64,000 bases of DNA from Biscogniauxia marginata (GCA_022695795.1 MU404098.1:186001-250000), one strand, 5' to 3'. Positions 35,596 through 47,545 are shown, counted from the stretch's first letter. The notes: a model not told the origin generated them from the letters alone. Numbers and translations: made by a program.

Positions 35596-37703
35596 CTAAA
35601 CTCTTGACTTCCGAGGAACACCACCATTTGCCATATCCGCGATCATGATATTAAACCTTGAACCTAATGCATCGATGACGATGGATGTATCTGGTGGCCT
35701 CCGTTTCGTGCTATCCTCTTGCTGATCAGAAGGCGGATCCAAGTTATCAATATTGATTACCGCCTCCGTCTTCCCTAACGCCTTCAAACCCTTGACATCC
35801 TCGCCTCGCCTTGGTGGACCGTAAGGCGTCTCAGAGGTGACGATAGTATCATCGAGTAAAGTTTGCCATCGCGAGGCGTACATACCGGGACCAATCATCA
35901 CGCCTTCACGAGGTCTCTTACCAGCACTTTTGCTGTCGATTATGCGCTGTATCCGCCCTCTCGTGATAGCTCCGAGCGTGGAGAGATATATGACATGCGC
36001 ATCAAGTGTGTTCCGGATACTTTGTTTTAATTCCTCTGGTAACTCATTGAACATGTCTTGCAATGCTGTACTGATGTCACTGGTTTTGGGGGCATCTCCC
36101 TCGTCTTCCATGCCTTCTTGTGCACGTATCTGTATTTTGGACTTTTGCTGGAAGACATAAACTCCATTCTTCATCCACTCACGCCAAGTGTCCCGTAACT
36201 CTGGGCAACCTTTTGCGAAGTCGTGTAGATATGAGTAGAGTAGATGCCGGTTACGTTGTAGCAATCCCACGTAGTCCTCAACAGATGGAGAGGCAATATT
36301 TTTCTCCTTTGAAGCATTTGAAGCATTTCCTACCTTGGTCAACTTACTAGTTCCTATTAGGTCATCCAAGAAGCTTTGGCAAGCCCAGAAATGCTTTCTA
36401 AGGTCCACCTGCTTGTGAATAGTCCGGATCATTGGCTCAAACACGGAAACGCCGTCCCTAACGATTGAGGTAATCAAATCTGGACTTTGACGACACAGAA
36501 CATCGATAATCTTCTCCCTATCTTGGATTGAGAGCTGTGCTGAATAGTACTCAAGACATTGCGTATGCTGGGTATCTGTAATCTTGACCAAGTTCGGATC
36601 CTTGGATTCGAGGATGGCAGTGACAATGGACTTCTTCTCTCGAATACTTTTTTGGCGTATATAATCATGCTGCGCTCGAGACCCTTCTAAATGTTGATCG
36701 ATCGCTGCCAGGTGTTCATCGATGGCTTTTTCACTTCCTTTCCTAATGTTATCGACAACCTTGCGGAAGTCACTAGCATCCCAGCCAAGCACCAACGAGA
36801 TAATCCTATAGCGAATTAGCGAGGATCACGTATGCTACTTACAACGAATTACCTTTGTAAGAGGTTCATCCCATCGGAAGCGCCCTGGGTTAGTCCTATC
36901 CAGTTCGAGATTGCCCCAACGCTGACCTTGGCTAGAAAGAGCCTGACTAGACCACTGATCATTGTCCCTGCGTTGCCGATTCGTAATGTTTGGCCTATCA
37001 TTGAGTACGGCACTAATTTGTGAACGCTATCGAGGAGCTTCAATAGATAAGGGCCTTCTGGTGAAAGAACGAACACGTGATGGAGAAATGTTGCCAAGTA
37101 AAGAATGGCATATTCGACAGCAGCTTTGACGGCTGGGGAATGCGCTTCAATGTCTCCAGACGTTGTAAATTGATCAAACAACTCGTCGATTAGGTTGCCA
37201 TAAACTAGTTGATGTACCGAGACTTCCCAAGCTCTGATCAGATCTTCTGCTTTCTTCGGGTCATATTGATGTCGAAGGTTTGGTAGAATATCATTAGGTA
37301 CGCCGTTGAGGAGGCCCCTAGTGACTGACTCGTGAATGACCGATGCAGCAGAAGCAAGCCTTTTTCTAAGCCCCAGCGTCCCCTTGTCGTAACTCTCAGA
37401 CAGTTCAGCATTTCCAAACCGCTTCATGATGCCCTTGAACTTCTCATTCCAGAACTCAGGAGGCAGGTCCCGGACCCCCGGTATTGGAAGAACCACCCTG
37501 GTGAGAAGGAGTTGTAACATGGGCGATGCTGACTTTTCATTGTCGCAGGCTTTCTCGTCCTGTACGGGGTTGGCGAACGGATAGCCATAGTGATCAATAG
37601 CCTCGGGGTCCTTAAAACTTAGGACCTCTGCATAGGTTTCATGGTGGACGAGAATGTCAAGCAACGCCTCGAGCTGTGGGGGAGACAAAGTCGCTGAAGA
37701 CAT
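35596..37703 (-). CDS. DUF3818 / PX-associated (PXB)-like fungal protein
   Basis: Two minus-strand exons (37703-36853 and 36805-35596) give about 686 aa; the join restores QRIISLVLGWDASDFRK across a GTAATT..TAG intron. The N-terminal 150 residues (LSPPQLEALLDILVHHETYAEVLSFKDPEAIDHYGYPF, then LLLTRVVLPIPGVRDLPPEFW and ELSESYDKGTLGLRK) match what I know of a conserved fungal domain found next to PX domains. No PX domain is seen here. The rest is mostly helical and charged, with no signal peptide. A role in membrane traffic is plausible only by association. It converges with the secreted-protein gene. Confidence 0.75.
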
Positions 37704-38188
37704 CACCGACGGGGATAAATCGGGTAGGTCGGGAATATACGATATCCCGACGATGTGTTGATGAGGGTATGGATTCCGAAAGGATCGTTCTGGAAGACAT
37801 ACATGGATGTTGATGCAAGTAAGATGTGTCCGCAATGAAGAACGGGTTTTCCGAATGCGCGTGTTGCTTTTACACTAATGCAAGTCAATATTCCATTTAC
37901 GTCATTCAAGATTATTCGGCATGGCCCGAGCTCACTCCTTTCTTGTAATTCTCAAGTCTCCACTCGTCATTCACTCCCCCCTTTTCCCAGTGTGGATACA
38001 TTTGATATGGGACAGAACAAACGTATTGCTTACAAGTTTGGTCCCACATAACGCAGAGGCACTGTTCTGCCGTTCTCGCACTGGATTGTGTCTAGGTATG
38101 GAAGCTAGCAATGATACATAAATTGCTAACCTCCTCCTCCTAGACGTTAGCTCCTATTAAATCTGTGTATGATTAACTGTCTGACTAG

Positions 38189-38500
38189 ACTAACCCAGAG
38201 TCCAAATATCATCAAGTCCATACACGCGTGTTCCGACAGCAACTTCTCCAAGATGAACTGATTGATATGGGCTGGGATATTACCGCATCGAAACTGAGCT
38301 TTGATGTGATGTCTCGCGTCCGCCTCATTGGCCTACGATGACCAATTTTGGTTATGGACTGTGAGGCGATATCGGAGATATAGTATAGTTTCTTCGATCA
38401 CTACTGTGTTGTCGATTCTGTGATGCTAGGCACGCCGTGGTATCAACATCCAGCACCAATCCCGGGCAGGTTTCCAAGATGAGCCTTTCTCAACCGCTCC
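38189..38500 (+). pseudogene. unidentified degenerate coding sequence
   Basis: Reading from 38189, just after a CTGACTAG acceptor-like string, the plus-strand frame encodes a coding-like 50-residue stretch (KYHQVHTRVFRQQLLQDELI, then DMGWDITASKLSFDVMSRV) ending in TGA. The same frame then continues coding-like sequence (PILVMDCEAISEI, stop, YSFFDHYCVVDSVMLGTPWYQ) through a TAG. After about 38485 the sense continues one base out of frame (FQDEPFSTAP). Two in-frame stops explainable by single G-to-A or C-to-T changes plus a frameshift suggest a decayed gene. The family is not recognised. Coding-like traces may extend to about 38.9 kb. Confidence 0.4.
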
Positions 38501-39689
38501 CTAGGCCAGCAATAGAGCGGTTTCCAACTCCAGATTAAGCACAGTCAGCAATGCGAAGTGCGGCGTCGTGTTTGCGGCTGCTACGTAGGTCATCCAAAGT
38601 CTAGGCCTAGAGAACTATTAGAGGAATGCTAAGAGAATCTTCCGGTCAGTTCACCCACCTTAGTGACTACCTCAAATATGGTCTTTTTCTCAAGGGCTTC
38701 CAATAAGATTCGGCCATGCCCTACAATACCGGATTCGCCCACTCAGCTGGTCTCGCGCTGACTGAAACAATATATCCATACTATCCACAAGCCGAAGACG
38801 GAGAGGTATGGTACACATACGAATATTGCGATCCAGAAGGCATCGTTTTTTTCGGTTGGCGGCCAAGTCACCGCCATCGGTGAATCTTGTAGTGTAGATG
38901 TCGTGATCGGTCCGAGTGAGCGGTAAGTACTTGACAGATGGTTGGGGCGAGCGACAGAGCAAGATTCAGCGGTTCCCCCAAGAATGGAAACACCAAAATG
39001 AGATTGAACTTGGGCTGACCTTGAACAGGGAAAAGGAATATAATATATGCAGCAGTGTGTGTTTCGGGTGTTTCTGGCTATCGCATCGCCACGGGAGTTG
39101 ATTAGTAAAATAGTCTACCTCACTGGGCAAAACCTGTAAACTTTCATATAAAGTCACGATGACTTTTGAAATCGTCGAGAAATCTGCCACGTTAGACAAC
39201 TTCGATGACAGGAATCAGGGCGAACTCCTGCCTCTTTGTTCGGGTCAATTCGTGTTGGCCGTGGTTCCATGAGTCAAGCGAGAACAAAGAGGCCGTTCGT
39301 CGGCCCCGGCGCGAACCAACCAACTACACATTGTTGAGTAATTCTTATTCGTGTCAAGTGTAGCCCAGGGAAATATTAGATTGCCGACCAAAATTGTCTA
39401 CCAAGTGCTTGGCTATTATGACGACGTCGGTAAATTTGCCCCCTGATTAGGTAGTTATGCCACTATAAATTATCTAGCTGGCTAATCATAAAGTGAGCAT
39501 TAGTTCGTAGCCCAATTTTATATAAATGGGGCTGTTATGGTATTATTCTTTAGATTTGGGGGACTCAGTGTGGATGATGACTCCTCAGAGGAACAAAAGT
39601 AGATGAGGCGTGTATGATTGCAACACGTTAAGCCTATTACTGGAACCGGAAATCCAGTCACTTACTTCTATCCGCCTCTCGTGCTTGGC

Positions 39690-40860
39690 TGTCATTTCAG
39701 TAGACAAACCTCTCCTCGCTGTTCGTCATGTTCCATATATTCTTCTTTTTCCTACTCAAGCATACGAGGTACTACCTCTGCGCGAAGGAGGTGACCAGGT
39801 CAACGCTACAATTGAGATGCTGCCTGGGATATTAGAGAGCAGTGGCGAGCGGCAGTAGCTAGAAAGATCCGAAGAAACAGTGTCAAATACGCTCGTTAAA
39901 GTAGTCGCTGCTGTGGCCAAGGATAAGCATTGTGATGATCTGCAACCCAGTAGACGGAGCGGTGAGCGTATTACAGGCGAATGTTGAGAACACGATCATC
40001 CCCAGCGTAAGCAGCAGGTATACCTGCATTTGTGTTATTGGAATGTATGTCTATATCAAGGACAGTAAGTTACTAGGTGATTTTCCTCGCAACAGAGACT
40101 AGAAGGTTTTATAGATTCTTGTTATAGAGATTCCATATTTCTTTCAGTATAGATACAATGAGAACAACAACAAAATTTGGACACCACTCACCACTACAAA
40201 CCCTATGAAGTCAATTTTCACATCGAAAAATCAGACTAGGCATTCATGATGTATTTCTATCTGTATCTATATGTTAATCAACAAATTTGAGGTGATTTTG
40301 AAAGAGTCCTAAAATCACTTAAGAGGGGTTTAAAGAGCTGCAAAGTCTTTTGCTGGATCGTCACGAGGGGTGCGACTGAGCATGATCACTTCTCTCTCTA
40401 TAATATGACCTAAGATAGAAGACATGTATAGTGGCTGTTGGAGACCTAGGCGGATAGAGAAAAGAGATGATACTGATGAGTAGCGTAAGGAGACCTTCTG
40501 AGAGGAATAGCCAGAACCATCTTAGTTTCCCCCAGACACCTCTCATCCCTAGAACCCCTGCAACTAAATATGCAGAAATAACTCTTACGGGTACTGTTAG
40601 TGGGCTTGTGGATGGAAGGATATCGATGGAAGGGAACCTTTGATTACGTACTAGCGATGTTAAGTGTCAACCAGATTGTTGTTAAGTGTACAGAAAGCTC
40701 CTTGCTCGTATACTATCTATTAATGAAGATATGTAAGTGTGATATAAAGCTCCAATGGAGTCTTCCAACTTAATACAAAGGGCTAGTACTTACATAGTGA
40801 GTTAGTATCATCAAGATACCCTCTAACAAGAACTATCCTTCAAAAACTCGACAACTGAAT
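39690..40860 (-). pseudogene. decayed MFS permease (Dal5/ACS-type) relic
   Basis: Minus-strand fragments in the correct order match a fungal anion:cation symporter. RVFEG is near 40851 and YTSKELSV near 40712. LGMRGVWGKLRWFWLFLSEG is near 40547, followed by SFLYPPRSPTA. EREVIMLSRTPRDDPAK is near 40400, one frame away from the preceding fragment. QVYLLL, then APSTGLQIITMLILGHSSDYFNERI, lies at 40030-39886. Breaks seen: an in-frame TAG after RVFEG, a frameshift between the SPTA and EREVIM segments, a TGA after YFNERI and further stops. It is a different, more divergent copy than the intact permease at 27544-29205. Boundaries are approximate. Confidence 0.8.
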
Positions 40861-41423
40861 GAGAAGCATAGTAAGATCGTACGGTCATGAAAGCCCATTC
40901 TCATGCTATACCTATGTCAACAGTACGAACTTAAAGCTTCCCAGCTTCCTTAATATCTACACACCGTACTCCAACATACCGTCAAGAAGGGAAACACATA
41001 TTTGAAACTGTTTAAAACAGTATCGTCACTAGTGATATAAAAGCGGGCATGGAGATTATCGGTGGGTGCATTTGAGAGATTCCTGGGTCAATTTGAAGTC
41101 TGAAGAACTGACAGTACCCCTGCTTCTTCATAGTTTTCCTCTCTGAAGGGGTGGTGTGTGAACCGGGTGTTGAGATGAGCGAAGATGTGAGGATGGGATC
41201 AAGTGTATTAGTTCGAGGTCAGTCTAGATAGGAGGCGAAGCCCTCCTATATATGTAGATACAGGTGACAAGGGTCATATAGCCCCATATTTCAATACCGG
41301 GTGTCAAATTCCCTTTCTAAACCATGGCAATCCCGACTAGGTAGAACGGATGTGTTTGCTCTCCTCTAAGACTTGCACCCAACCCGCCGAAAACAGACTT
41401 AGTTAGACAATCATGATAGACAC
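40861..41423. other. intergenic region between the MFS relic and the GMC gene
   Basis: About 560 bases with no supported gene. It may include the eroded N-terminal part of the MFS relic, but no recognisable strings remain. The right end is the 3' flank of the GMC oxidoreductase gene. Confidence 0.4.
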
Positions 41424-43326
41424 TCATTTGTGAGCTTTGATGATATCCGACGCCTTTTCCGCCACAGCGTACACCGACGACAGGATATTGCCGCGCGGGA
41501 TCAGCGGGAAGACGCTGGCGTCCACGACGCGGAGGTTCTCGGTCTCATACACGACCAGCTCCGGGTCCACCACGCCGCCCTTCTCCCGGGGCAGCATGGC
41601 GGCAGTGCCGCAGCCGTGGTACGTGGTGGTGACGGTGTCGAGGACGTAGCGCCTGGCCCCCTCTAAGTCTGCGAGGCGGAACGCATCCGGGTGGTTGCGC
41701 CGGCCTCCGGGCTTGAGGAAGGCCGCCAGCGGTGCCGCGTGCCGCAGCTGCGTCTCGAGCGCCTGCACATGGCGCGCCAGGATCTCCAGGTCGGCCGGGT
41801 GCGAGAGGTAGCGCGGGTCAATGTCGGGCGCGGCGTCGGCATCCGTTGACGCGATGTGCGTCGTGCCCCGGGAGAAGGGGTGCGACTGTGAGCAGCCTAG
41901 GGTGGCGAAATTGCCCGTCATTAGCTGCGAACCCACGAAGCTCTCGCCTCCCTCGTGCAGGTTCGCCTGCGCCAGGAACATGAGCCACGCGGCCGAGCTG
42001 CCGTCCGGGCTTTCGAGGATGGCCCGCACCGCGTCGTAGAACTCCGCATCTGAGGCTTTCTGGGGGCCGGGAAGGTGGCCGAGCAAGGCGGCAGCGTCCG
42101 GGGTCGGCATGAAGGCGTGGGACTGTATGCCGCCGATAGTGAAGGGACCGGCTTTGTGCTCGGTGTAGAGCTTCTGGGCTAGGGCGAGCGCCTCGGGTTC
42201 CTGGCGCAGCAGCGGGTCCCCTGTGCTAACTCCGTCGACTACCTCGTAGCTTATTCCCGTCATGAGATGGTCTTGAAAATTCTCTCCAACCCCTGGGAGG
42301 TCTACGTGGACCGGAATCCCGTGACGCTCCAGTATCTCCTTGGCACCGATGCCCGACAATTCAAGGAGTTTAGGTGTATTAAATACACCAGCCGCCAGTA
42401 TAACCTCTTTTGCGGTATTGAAGATCTCTATCTTACCTTCGACCAAAGCCTCTACGCCTGTAGCTTTGACAGAGCCAGCCCCTGTCTTAGTGAACAGGAT
42501 TCTCTGTGTCTTAGCCTCCGTCAGGATCCTCACGTTGGACCTCTGACGAGCAGGAGCGCCGTACGCTGAGTAGGCGTAGCTCCGGGTCTTAGTCTCCGGG
42601 TCAACAGTTGCCGTGTTGCTGTAGCCACCAACCGAGTTTCCTGAGAACGGATCTGTTAAAAGTAAAATGAGATGTGTTATTCAATCTGTACGAACGCAAA
42701 ATCTTTTCCTTTTCCCTCATATCGTGTAGAGCGAGGCCATCCATCGAGCCTAACTTACCGCCATTTGTAGTCTTGTTCAGGCTACGGAAGGCATCAATCC
42801 ACGCCTTGCATAGGGGATTCTGGACAACGCCTGGAAAGGACACCTTGATAGGCCCCGATGTGCCACGGTATTCTTCATTGATCCAGTCGATGCCGAGATG
42901 CTCAAGTGTGGCCTTGTCCGGTGGCGGTATGAGCGTATATGACTTTTTATAGGAGGGCACCAGGCCAGCCCAGTCCCAGCCGGGATTTCCCAGCTTGGCC
43001 CAGGCATCGATGTCAGCCTGGGCCGGGGCGATGAATGCCTGGCCATTAATGGCCGAAGAGCCACCGAGAGCCTGGCCCTGGGGCAGTCGGATGGACCGGC
43101 CTTCTAAGCCCAGCTGGGGCAGTGACTTATACTTCCAGTCCGCATCAGAGCCCATAAGGGACGTAAAGAAGGCCGGGATGTTGACTCGGGGGTCGGCAGA
43201 GAGGTCTTTGCCGGCCTCAATCACTAAGACTTGGACATTTGGGTTTTCTGAGAGACGGTTGGCGACGACGAGGCCGGACGTACCGCCGCCGATGATGATG
43301 TAGTCAGGGGAAAATGGAGAAGCCAT
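41424..43326 (-). CDS. GMC-family FAD-dependent oxidoreductase
   Basis: Two minus-strand exons (43326-42759 and 42652-41424) give about 598 aa. The FAD-binding start is clear (DYIIIGGGTSGLVVANRLSE, residues about 8-27), followed by RLPQGQALGGSSAING, the GMC signature 2 region AAGVFNTPKLLELSGIG, and the C-terminal catalytic pair His535 (HGCGTAAM) and Asn578 (RGNILSSVYAVAEKASD). No signal peptide, so probably intracellular, like choline dehydrogenase-type enzymes of fungal catabolic or biosynthetic loci. The substrate is an alcohol of unknown identity. The part encoded by 41460-42240 is far richer in G+C at third positions than the rest, an abrupt change inside one exon. The gene starts 1.05 kb from the UbiA relic, which is on the other strand. 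Confidence 0.92.
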
Positions 43327-44378
43327 GGTGAATTGGTAGTCTTGGAGTGGTTTTAGCACTAAGAGTGATAGCAGTGGGCAGTAAGATATAGGAGACCACC
43401 TAGACACGGAGCCAAGATTGACGTAAAGGTAGAGGCAAGCCAGACGGAACACTACGGACAGACGAATTCAATTGAATGGAAAAGGAGAGATAGGGAGCGT
43501 GGGCGGGGATTTCTAGGGCCAAATTGTAAAGTGTAGTATTGTATATGTTGTGTGATGTGTCGATAGGCCTAACCCAACCCGAGACAAAAAGGGAGGCGGC
43601 CAGTGTAACGATGTATGTATAATGTTAGGCTGATGTATCGGTACAGCCGTCCGTGATAATGGAAACGACCGATGTAATTTATGTCTACTTATTATTAGTA
43701 AGGCTCACCAGTATTACACAATTAAATCTTGCCTTTCCACCCCCTTGCTCTTTAGATGCAACTTAATGGGCCCCGGAGCCAACAAATGTCTCGTAGAATT
43801 TAAACCAACACGACCACTGCCAATATTACAACCGAAGGTCACTAACCGCATTTGGAACCAACAGATGTACTGGCATGCTGTGTACTTTCGAATGTGTGTT
43901 ATATGTACGACGGCCTTGCATGAGGCGCCGTCATCTGATAAATCCGACCAACACTTTAACCGCTTTGAATTGATGGATGAGATACACAAAGCTACCCAAA
44001 TCACAGCCTTCCCGTAAACTTTCCCTAGTATCATATTAGGATCGGCGGGGGTGAGCGAATCGGATTCGTCTAGAGGCTTCGTAGTAAAACGCAGGACACT
44101 GACTTGAATACTTTAGTAGCATAATAGAGAAGAGCCGCATTTGAATGGGGCCGAACTTAGTTAGGAAAATCGATATTATGTAGTAGTATCAACCGCAGGT
44201 AATTATCGACCAGTTGGAAAACTTGCTTGCGCAGAACTAAAAGCTGCCAAACAAATTTTATTTTATCCAAACGAGCACTTCGAAGATCCCTGGATAGCAC
44301 GATCTCCGAAAAACAGAATTTAGGAAAATGTTTAAAAATGTGCGCCTTCCTAGTCTTCTTCCCCAGAGAAGGTCGTAA
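43327..44378. other. intergenic region between GMC and UbiA relic
   Basis: About 1 kb with no supported gene. Open frames on both strands at 43714-44034 are a mirrored pair without family resemblance. The right end could hold eroded first-exon sequence of the UbiA relic. Confidence 0.4.
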
Positions 44379-45057
44379 CTATTCCACGCCTACTCGATCT
44401 GGCTTTTTACACGCAGCGATTTGAAGACAATTGCTGTCCCCGGAACACTTTCGGAATCCTCAATAACATTACTCTTTCATCAAAGTTAAAAACATACCCA
44501 TAGTACATTGGCCAGAATTAGCTTTCCAGGTGCCTGCAGTGGTTTTCTGGCTCTGGATCAATCTGCTGCCTTTCAGCATCGACAACCAGCGCCGGGAAGA
44601 AGCCGTACTCGAAGGCAAGTACAACAAGACATGGCGGACAATGCCATCCGGAAGGATGCTCCCCGCGGAAGCGAAGGCTCTCATGTTCGGGCTTTATCCT
44701 ATAGCCTTGTGCGCCAGCGTATGGGTGGGAGGCATAAAGCAATGCCTCACACTTATGTTGTTGGGGTTTAGCTACAATGAGTTCAAGCTTGCAGACAGAA
44801 GCTGGGTTGGCCAGAAAGTCGTGAATGCTCTTGGATTCTGCTGCTTCGCACGGGAAGCACTCGAAGTTGTGCTTTCCATACCTCCGCGACTCATACCAAC
44901 CGAGATATATCGTATGACAGCGTGGTTAGGCGTAATTGCTGCTGTATTCTTCTCGACCGTACAGACACAGGATATAGTGGACCAAGAGGGTGACCGCTTG
45001 CGGAAGCACAATGACCTAACGAAAACTAGCATTGTACACACTTTGATATTAAAGTAG
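44379..45057 (+). pseudogene. UbiA-family membrane prenyltransferase / terpene-cyclase-like relic
   Basis: The plus strand encodes FHAYSIWLFTRSDLKTIAVPG (44382-44445), the typical N-terminus of the fungal UbiA group. One base appears lost at about 44448-44451: the next codons read FGILNNIT only in another frame, which then meets TAG at 44501. A third frame carries WPELAFQVPAVVFWLWINLLPF, then SIDNQRREEAVLEGKYNKTWRTMPSGRM and VQTQDIVDQEGDR (to about 44996), after which the conserved part is lost. The regions corresponding to both Asp-rich motifs are therefore recognisable, but no single frame encodes them together with the N-terminus. Relatives include prenyltransferases and membrane-bound sesquiterpene cyclases. 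A real but misassembled gene is less likely, since several breaks are needed. Confidence 0.8.
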
Positions 45058-45430
45058 ATAAGGTAACGGAGGCCGTCACCTTTACATGGTTCGATCCTGG
45101 CCAGTGAACCAATACCGTGCTAGAAGACCACCAAGACTTAGCACTACACATCCTAATAGGTTGCTGTCCGTAGTACATACAAAGGTGGAAAGCGTCCTTG
45201 GGCTTCTCGAGGAGTTCTAATTGGGGTCGTAGAATCTCATCGTCTTGCAAATACGTCAACCTTTTGAAGGCTTAGTAAATCAATATTCTATTTACTTTGT
45301 ATTTAGACACCAGTGGTACAATTCAGTTCCCTGCTCGAAAGATCACCTCTGCTAGTTATGGGTACTCCTAGGGATTCCTGAAAATCCTCATATCTTCATC
45401 TCATCTCAACAATATCTGCCTAACTAGGTA
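45058..45430. other. intergenic region downstream of the UbiA relic
   Basis: About 370 bases. It may contain eroded C-terminal UbiA sequence, but nothing definite can be read. It ends at the stop codon of the receptor-like gene on the other strand. Confidence 0.35.
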
Positions 45431-46878
45431 TTATACCTTACTGGATGACTCTATCGGCATCCTGTATATATATAGATCTTTTTGAACCACGATGTCACCC
45501 ATGCGCGGCACTATACTGCTTCCAGACTCACCGAAGGAATCGATATGAGCCCGGGCCATGGCCTCATTCAACCGTACCCCTGGTACTACCTCAACGAGTG
45601 GATATTCGTTATCAGGTAAGAGCTGAAAGCTCATATTATTTTTCATGAACATGTGTCCCTTGCGGGATTTTGAACTGGCACTGGTAGTACCCGTCTTCTT
45701 GCTCCACTCCCATGAAAAGGCCGGGTGGGATTCAAAGGCCTTACGGATTAAGGGGCGCAGGATGGGTAAGCAGGCGTTGACCACGCCTAGTTCAATCTCC
45801 AAAGCCCCCAAGATGATATCGGGCACGACGCTGTGAGTGAAATCCAGTGGGTCCAGTGCTAGGACACTATGAATGCGGGCAGCAGTGAGGCCGCAAATTC
45901 TGTCAATAGAAGTTAGTTGATCGTCCTTCCCCCATGACAAGTGGAAGGTGAGGACAAGGGGGAAACATAAAGAAGCAGGAGATATGATGGAGAGGCAGAG
46001 CTCACAGGAGGCCAAGGCTCAAGATACCACTTATAGCCATCTTCTTCCCAAATGCCATCTGCAGTTCCCAAAGTAGGGGCATCGGTAAAGCTACGATAGA
46101 TAAATCGATGACCATGTTGACAATAGCCACGCCAAGGAGAGCATGTTCGGAGCTACCGCAGACGCCATCCGGGATTGCCTTGTCCCAGTTGAACGCGAAG
46201 GGTCGACAAACGAGGAAAGTCTCCAGAATGACAACGACAAGCAAGGCGATAGTTAGGGTGATGACAATAAAGACAGCCGTCTTGAATCTTCGGATGGTGA
46301 AGATACTGGTATAGAAAAAGAGGATCGATATTTTGACTAAACAAGTCGCGATCGCCCATAGGATCTGAGCCGGCGCGAAGAGCTGGTACCATTAGCTGAG
46401 GGTCCGTCTCATCATATAACCAAGGGAATCATGGCGTGTAGTATGAGAGACTAGTTTCCCCTACCTTAAGACTCAGCATGACCTGCTCCTCGGTGATATC
46501 AGTCATGTGGAGGCCAACACCGCCGTGGAGAACAACTAGGCCAAACGAGTGTCAGTAAAATCAACCTGGTCGCTGAGTAAATGCTAAGGCTGATAAGACA
46601 CACGAGCGTAACCCACGCCGACGGTGGCAATAGTAAATACCTAGTCATGGGCACCAACGCGTCAGTAGGAGGTTATTGGGGGGGATCAAAAGAAGAATAT
46701 CTAAGGTTCAACCTACGAGGCTAGCGACGATAAGGTGGTCATCAATGGATATAGCCTTCCTTTGAAGAAAACGACAGTAAAACCGCGCAATTACGGAGAG
46801 GATGGCAAGCAAAAGGAAGACACTGGTCGTAATAATCACTTTAATGCCGTCCTGAGACAGCGAACTCTGGATAGCCAT
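45431..46878 (-). CDS. Pth11/SAT4-like seven-transmembrane rhodopsin-domain protein
   Basis: Five minus-strand exons (46878-46717, 46640-46604, 46535-46465, 46382-46006, 45899-45431) keep frame and give about 371 aa. The N-terminus runs directly into membrane span 1 (IKVIITTSVFLLLAILSVIARFYCRF). The family strings IDDHLIVASL, FTIATVGVGYALVLHGGVGLHM, APAQILWAIATCLVKISILFFY and CLPILRPLIRK follow, as in fungal SAT4/Pth11-type membrane proteins. No CFEM domain is present at the N-terminus. The cytosolic tail of about 100 residues is Ser-rich. Family members are linked to surface sensing and are also frequent in secondary-metabolite clusters; the ligand is unknown. An upstream in-frame GTG exists, but the ATG at 46878 gives the usual family start. 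Confidence 0.87.
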
Positions 46879-47528
46879 CGCTTTTTTGGCGACTGCAATG
46901 GATACAGGGAAAAGATGATGGGAAACAACGGCAACAATAATAAATATAACATCACGGATGGCAATGGGGTAAGGCTGAGAAGAGCTGATGCCGTAAGAGC
47001 CCACTCGAAAGTGGAAACGTATCGAGGGGAGTGGCCAAAAGTGAAAAAGGACCGGAACTGAACCACTTGGTATAGAACAGCATATGTGCCGCTATAGTTG
47101 TGAGAAGATACGGATGTAACTGTAAGATGCATACCTACCTATGCTCTACATGACTAAATGTGGGGGACCAGAAGCTGGCAAAATCGCGAGGCTATCGCAA
47201 ATATTGGAATCTGCATGCATGCATTCCACTTTCGTCTTCCAACCTTCAGAAACTCAGCCCGTGAAACCTTTGCTTACCAATTACATTCCAATATTATATA
47301 TCACCACAGGCATGCACGTGTCATAACACAATACTAGATCGTGCAACTAATAAGGCTGGCGCTTATTAGATCATGTCAATTGTGACTGTAAGGAGACCAA
47401 ATGCAGAGTTGCCTTGTACCTCAATAAATCAGGGTTAGATGTTAGTAATTGAACGACATGTAGAAAGGCTGTCTTGGCAATGGAGATGGGTAAGTACCGG
47501 TACTTTAGTACCTTATAAGCTAATTAAA
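46879..47528. other. intergenic region bordering the AT-rich block
   Basis: About 650 bases upstream of the receptor-like gene. No supported gene. Composition is normal until about 47.5 kb, where the AT-rich block begins. Confidence 0.45.
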
Positions 47529-47545
47529 GCCGCGCTTTACGCGGC
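47529..47545. repeat. GC-rich hairpin at the edge of the AT-rich block
   Basis: GCCGCG and CGCGGC arms of six bases flank a CTTTA loop. It is the last GC-rich stretch before about 16 kb of very AT-rich DNA. It could be a terminus of a decayed element or a chance hairpin. Confidence 0.55.

Noticed and set aside
43714..44034. Mirrored 90-106 codon frames on both strands
   Set aside because: No family resemblance and no splice context; both strands being open reflects composition only.
45090..45115. GGTTCGATCCTGGCC string resembling a tRNA T-arm
   Set aside because: The expected 5-bp stem does not form and no acceptor or anticodon arm is found upstream.
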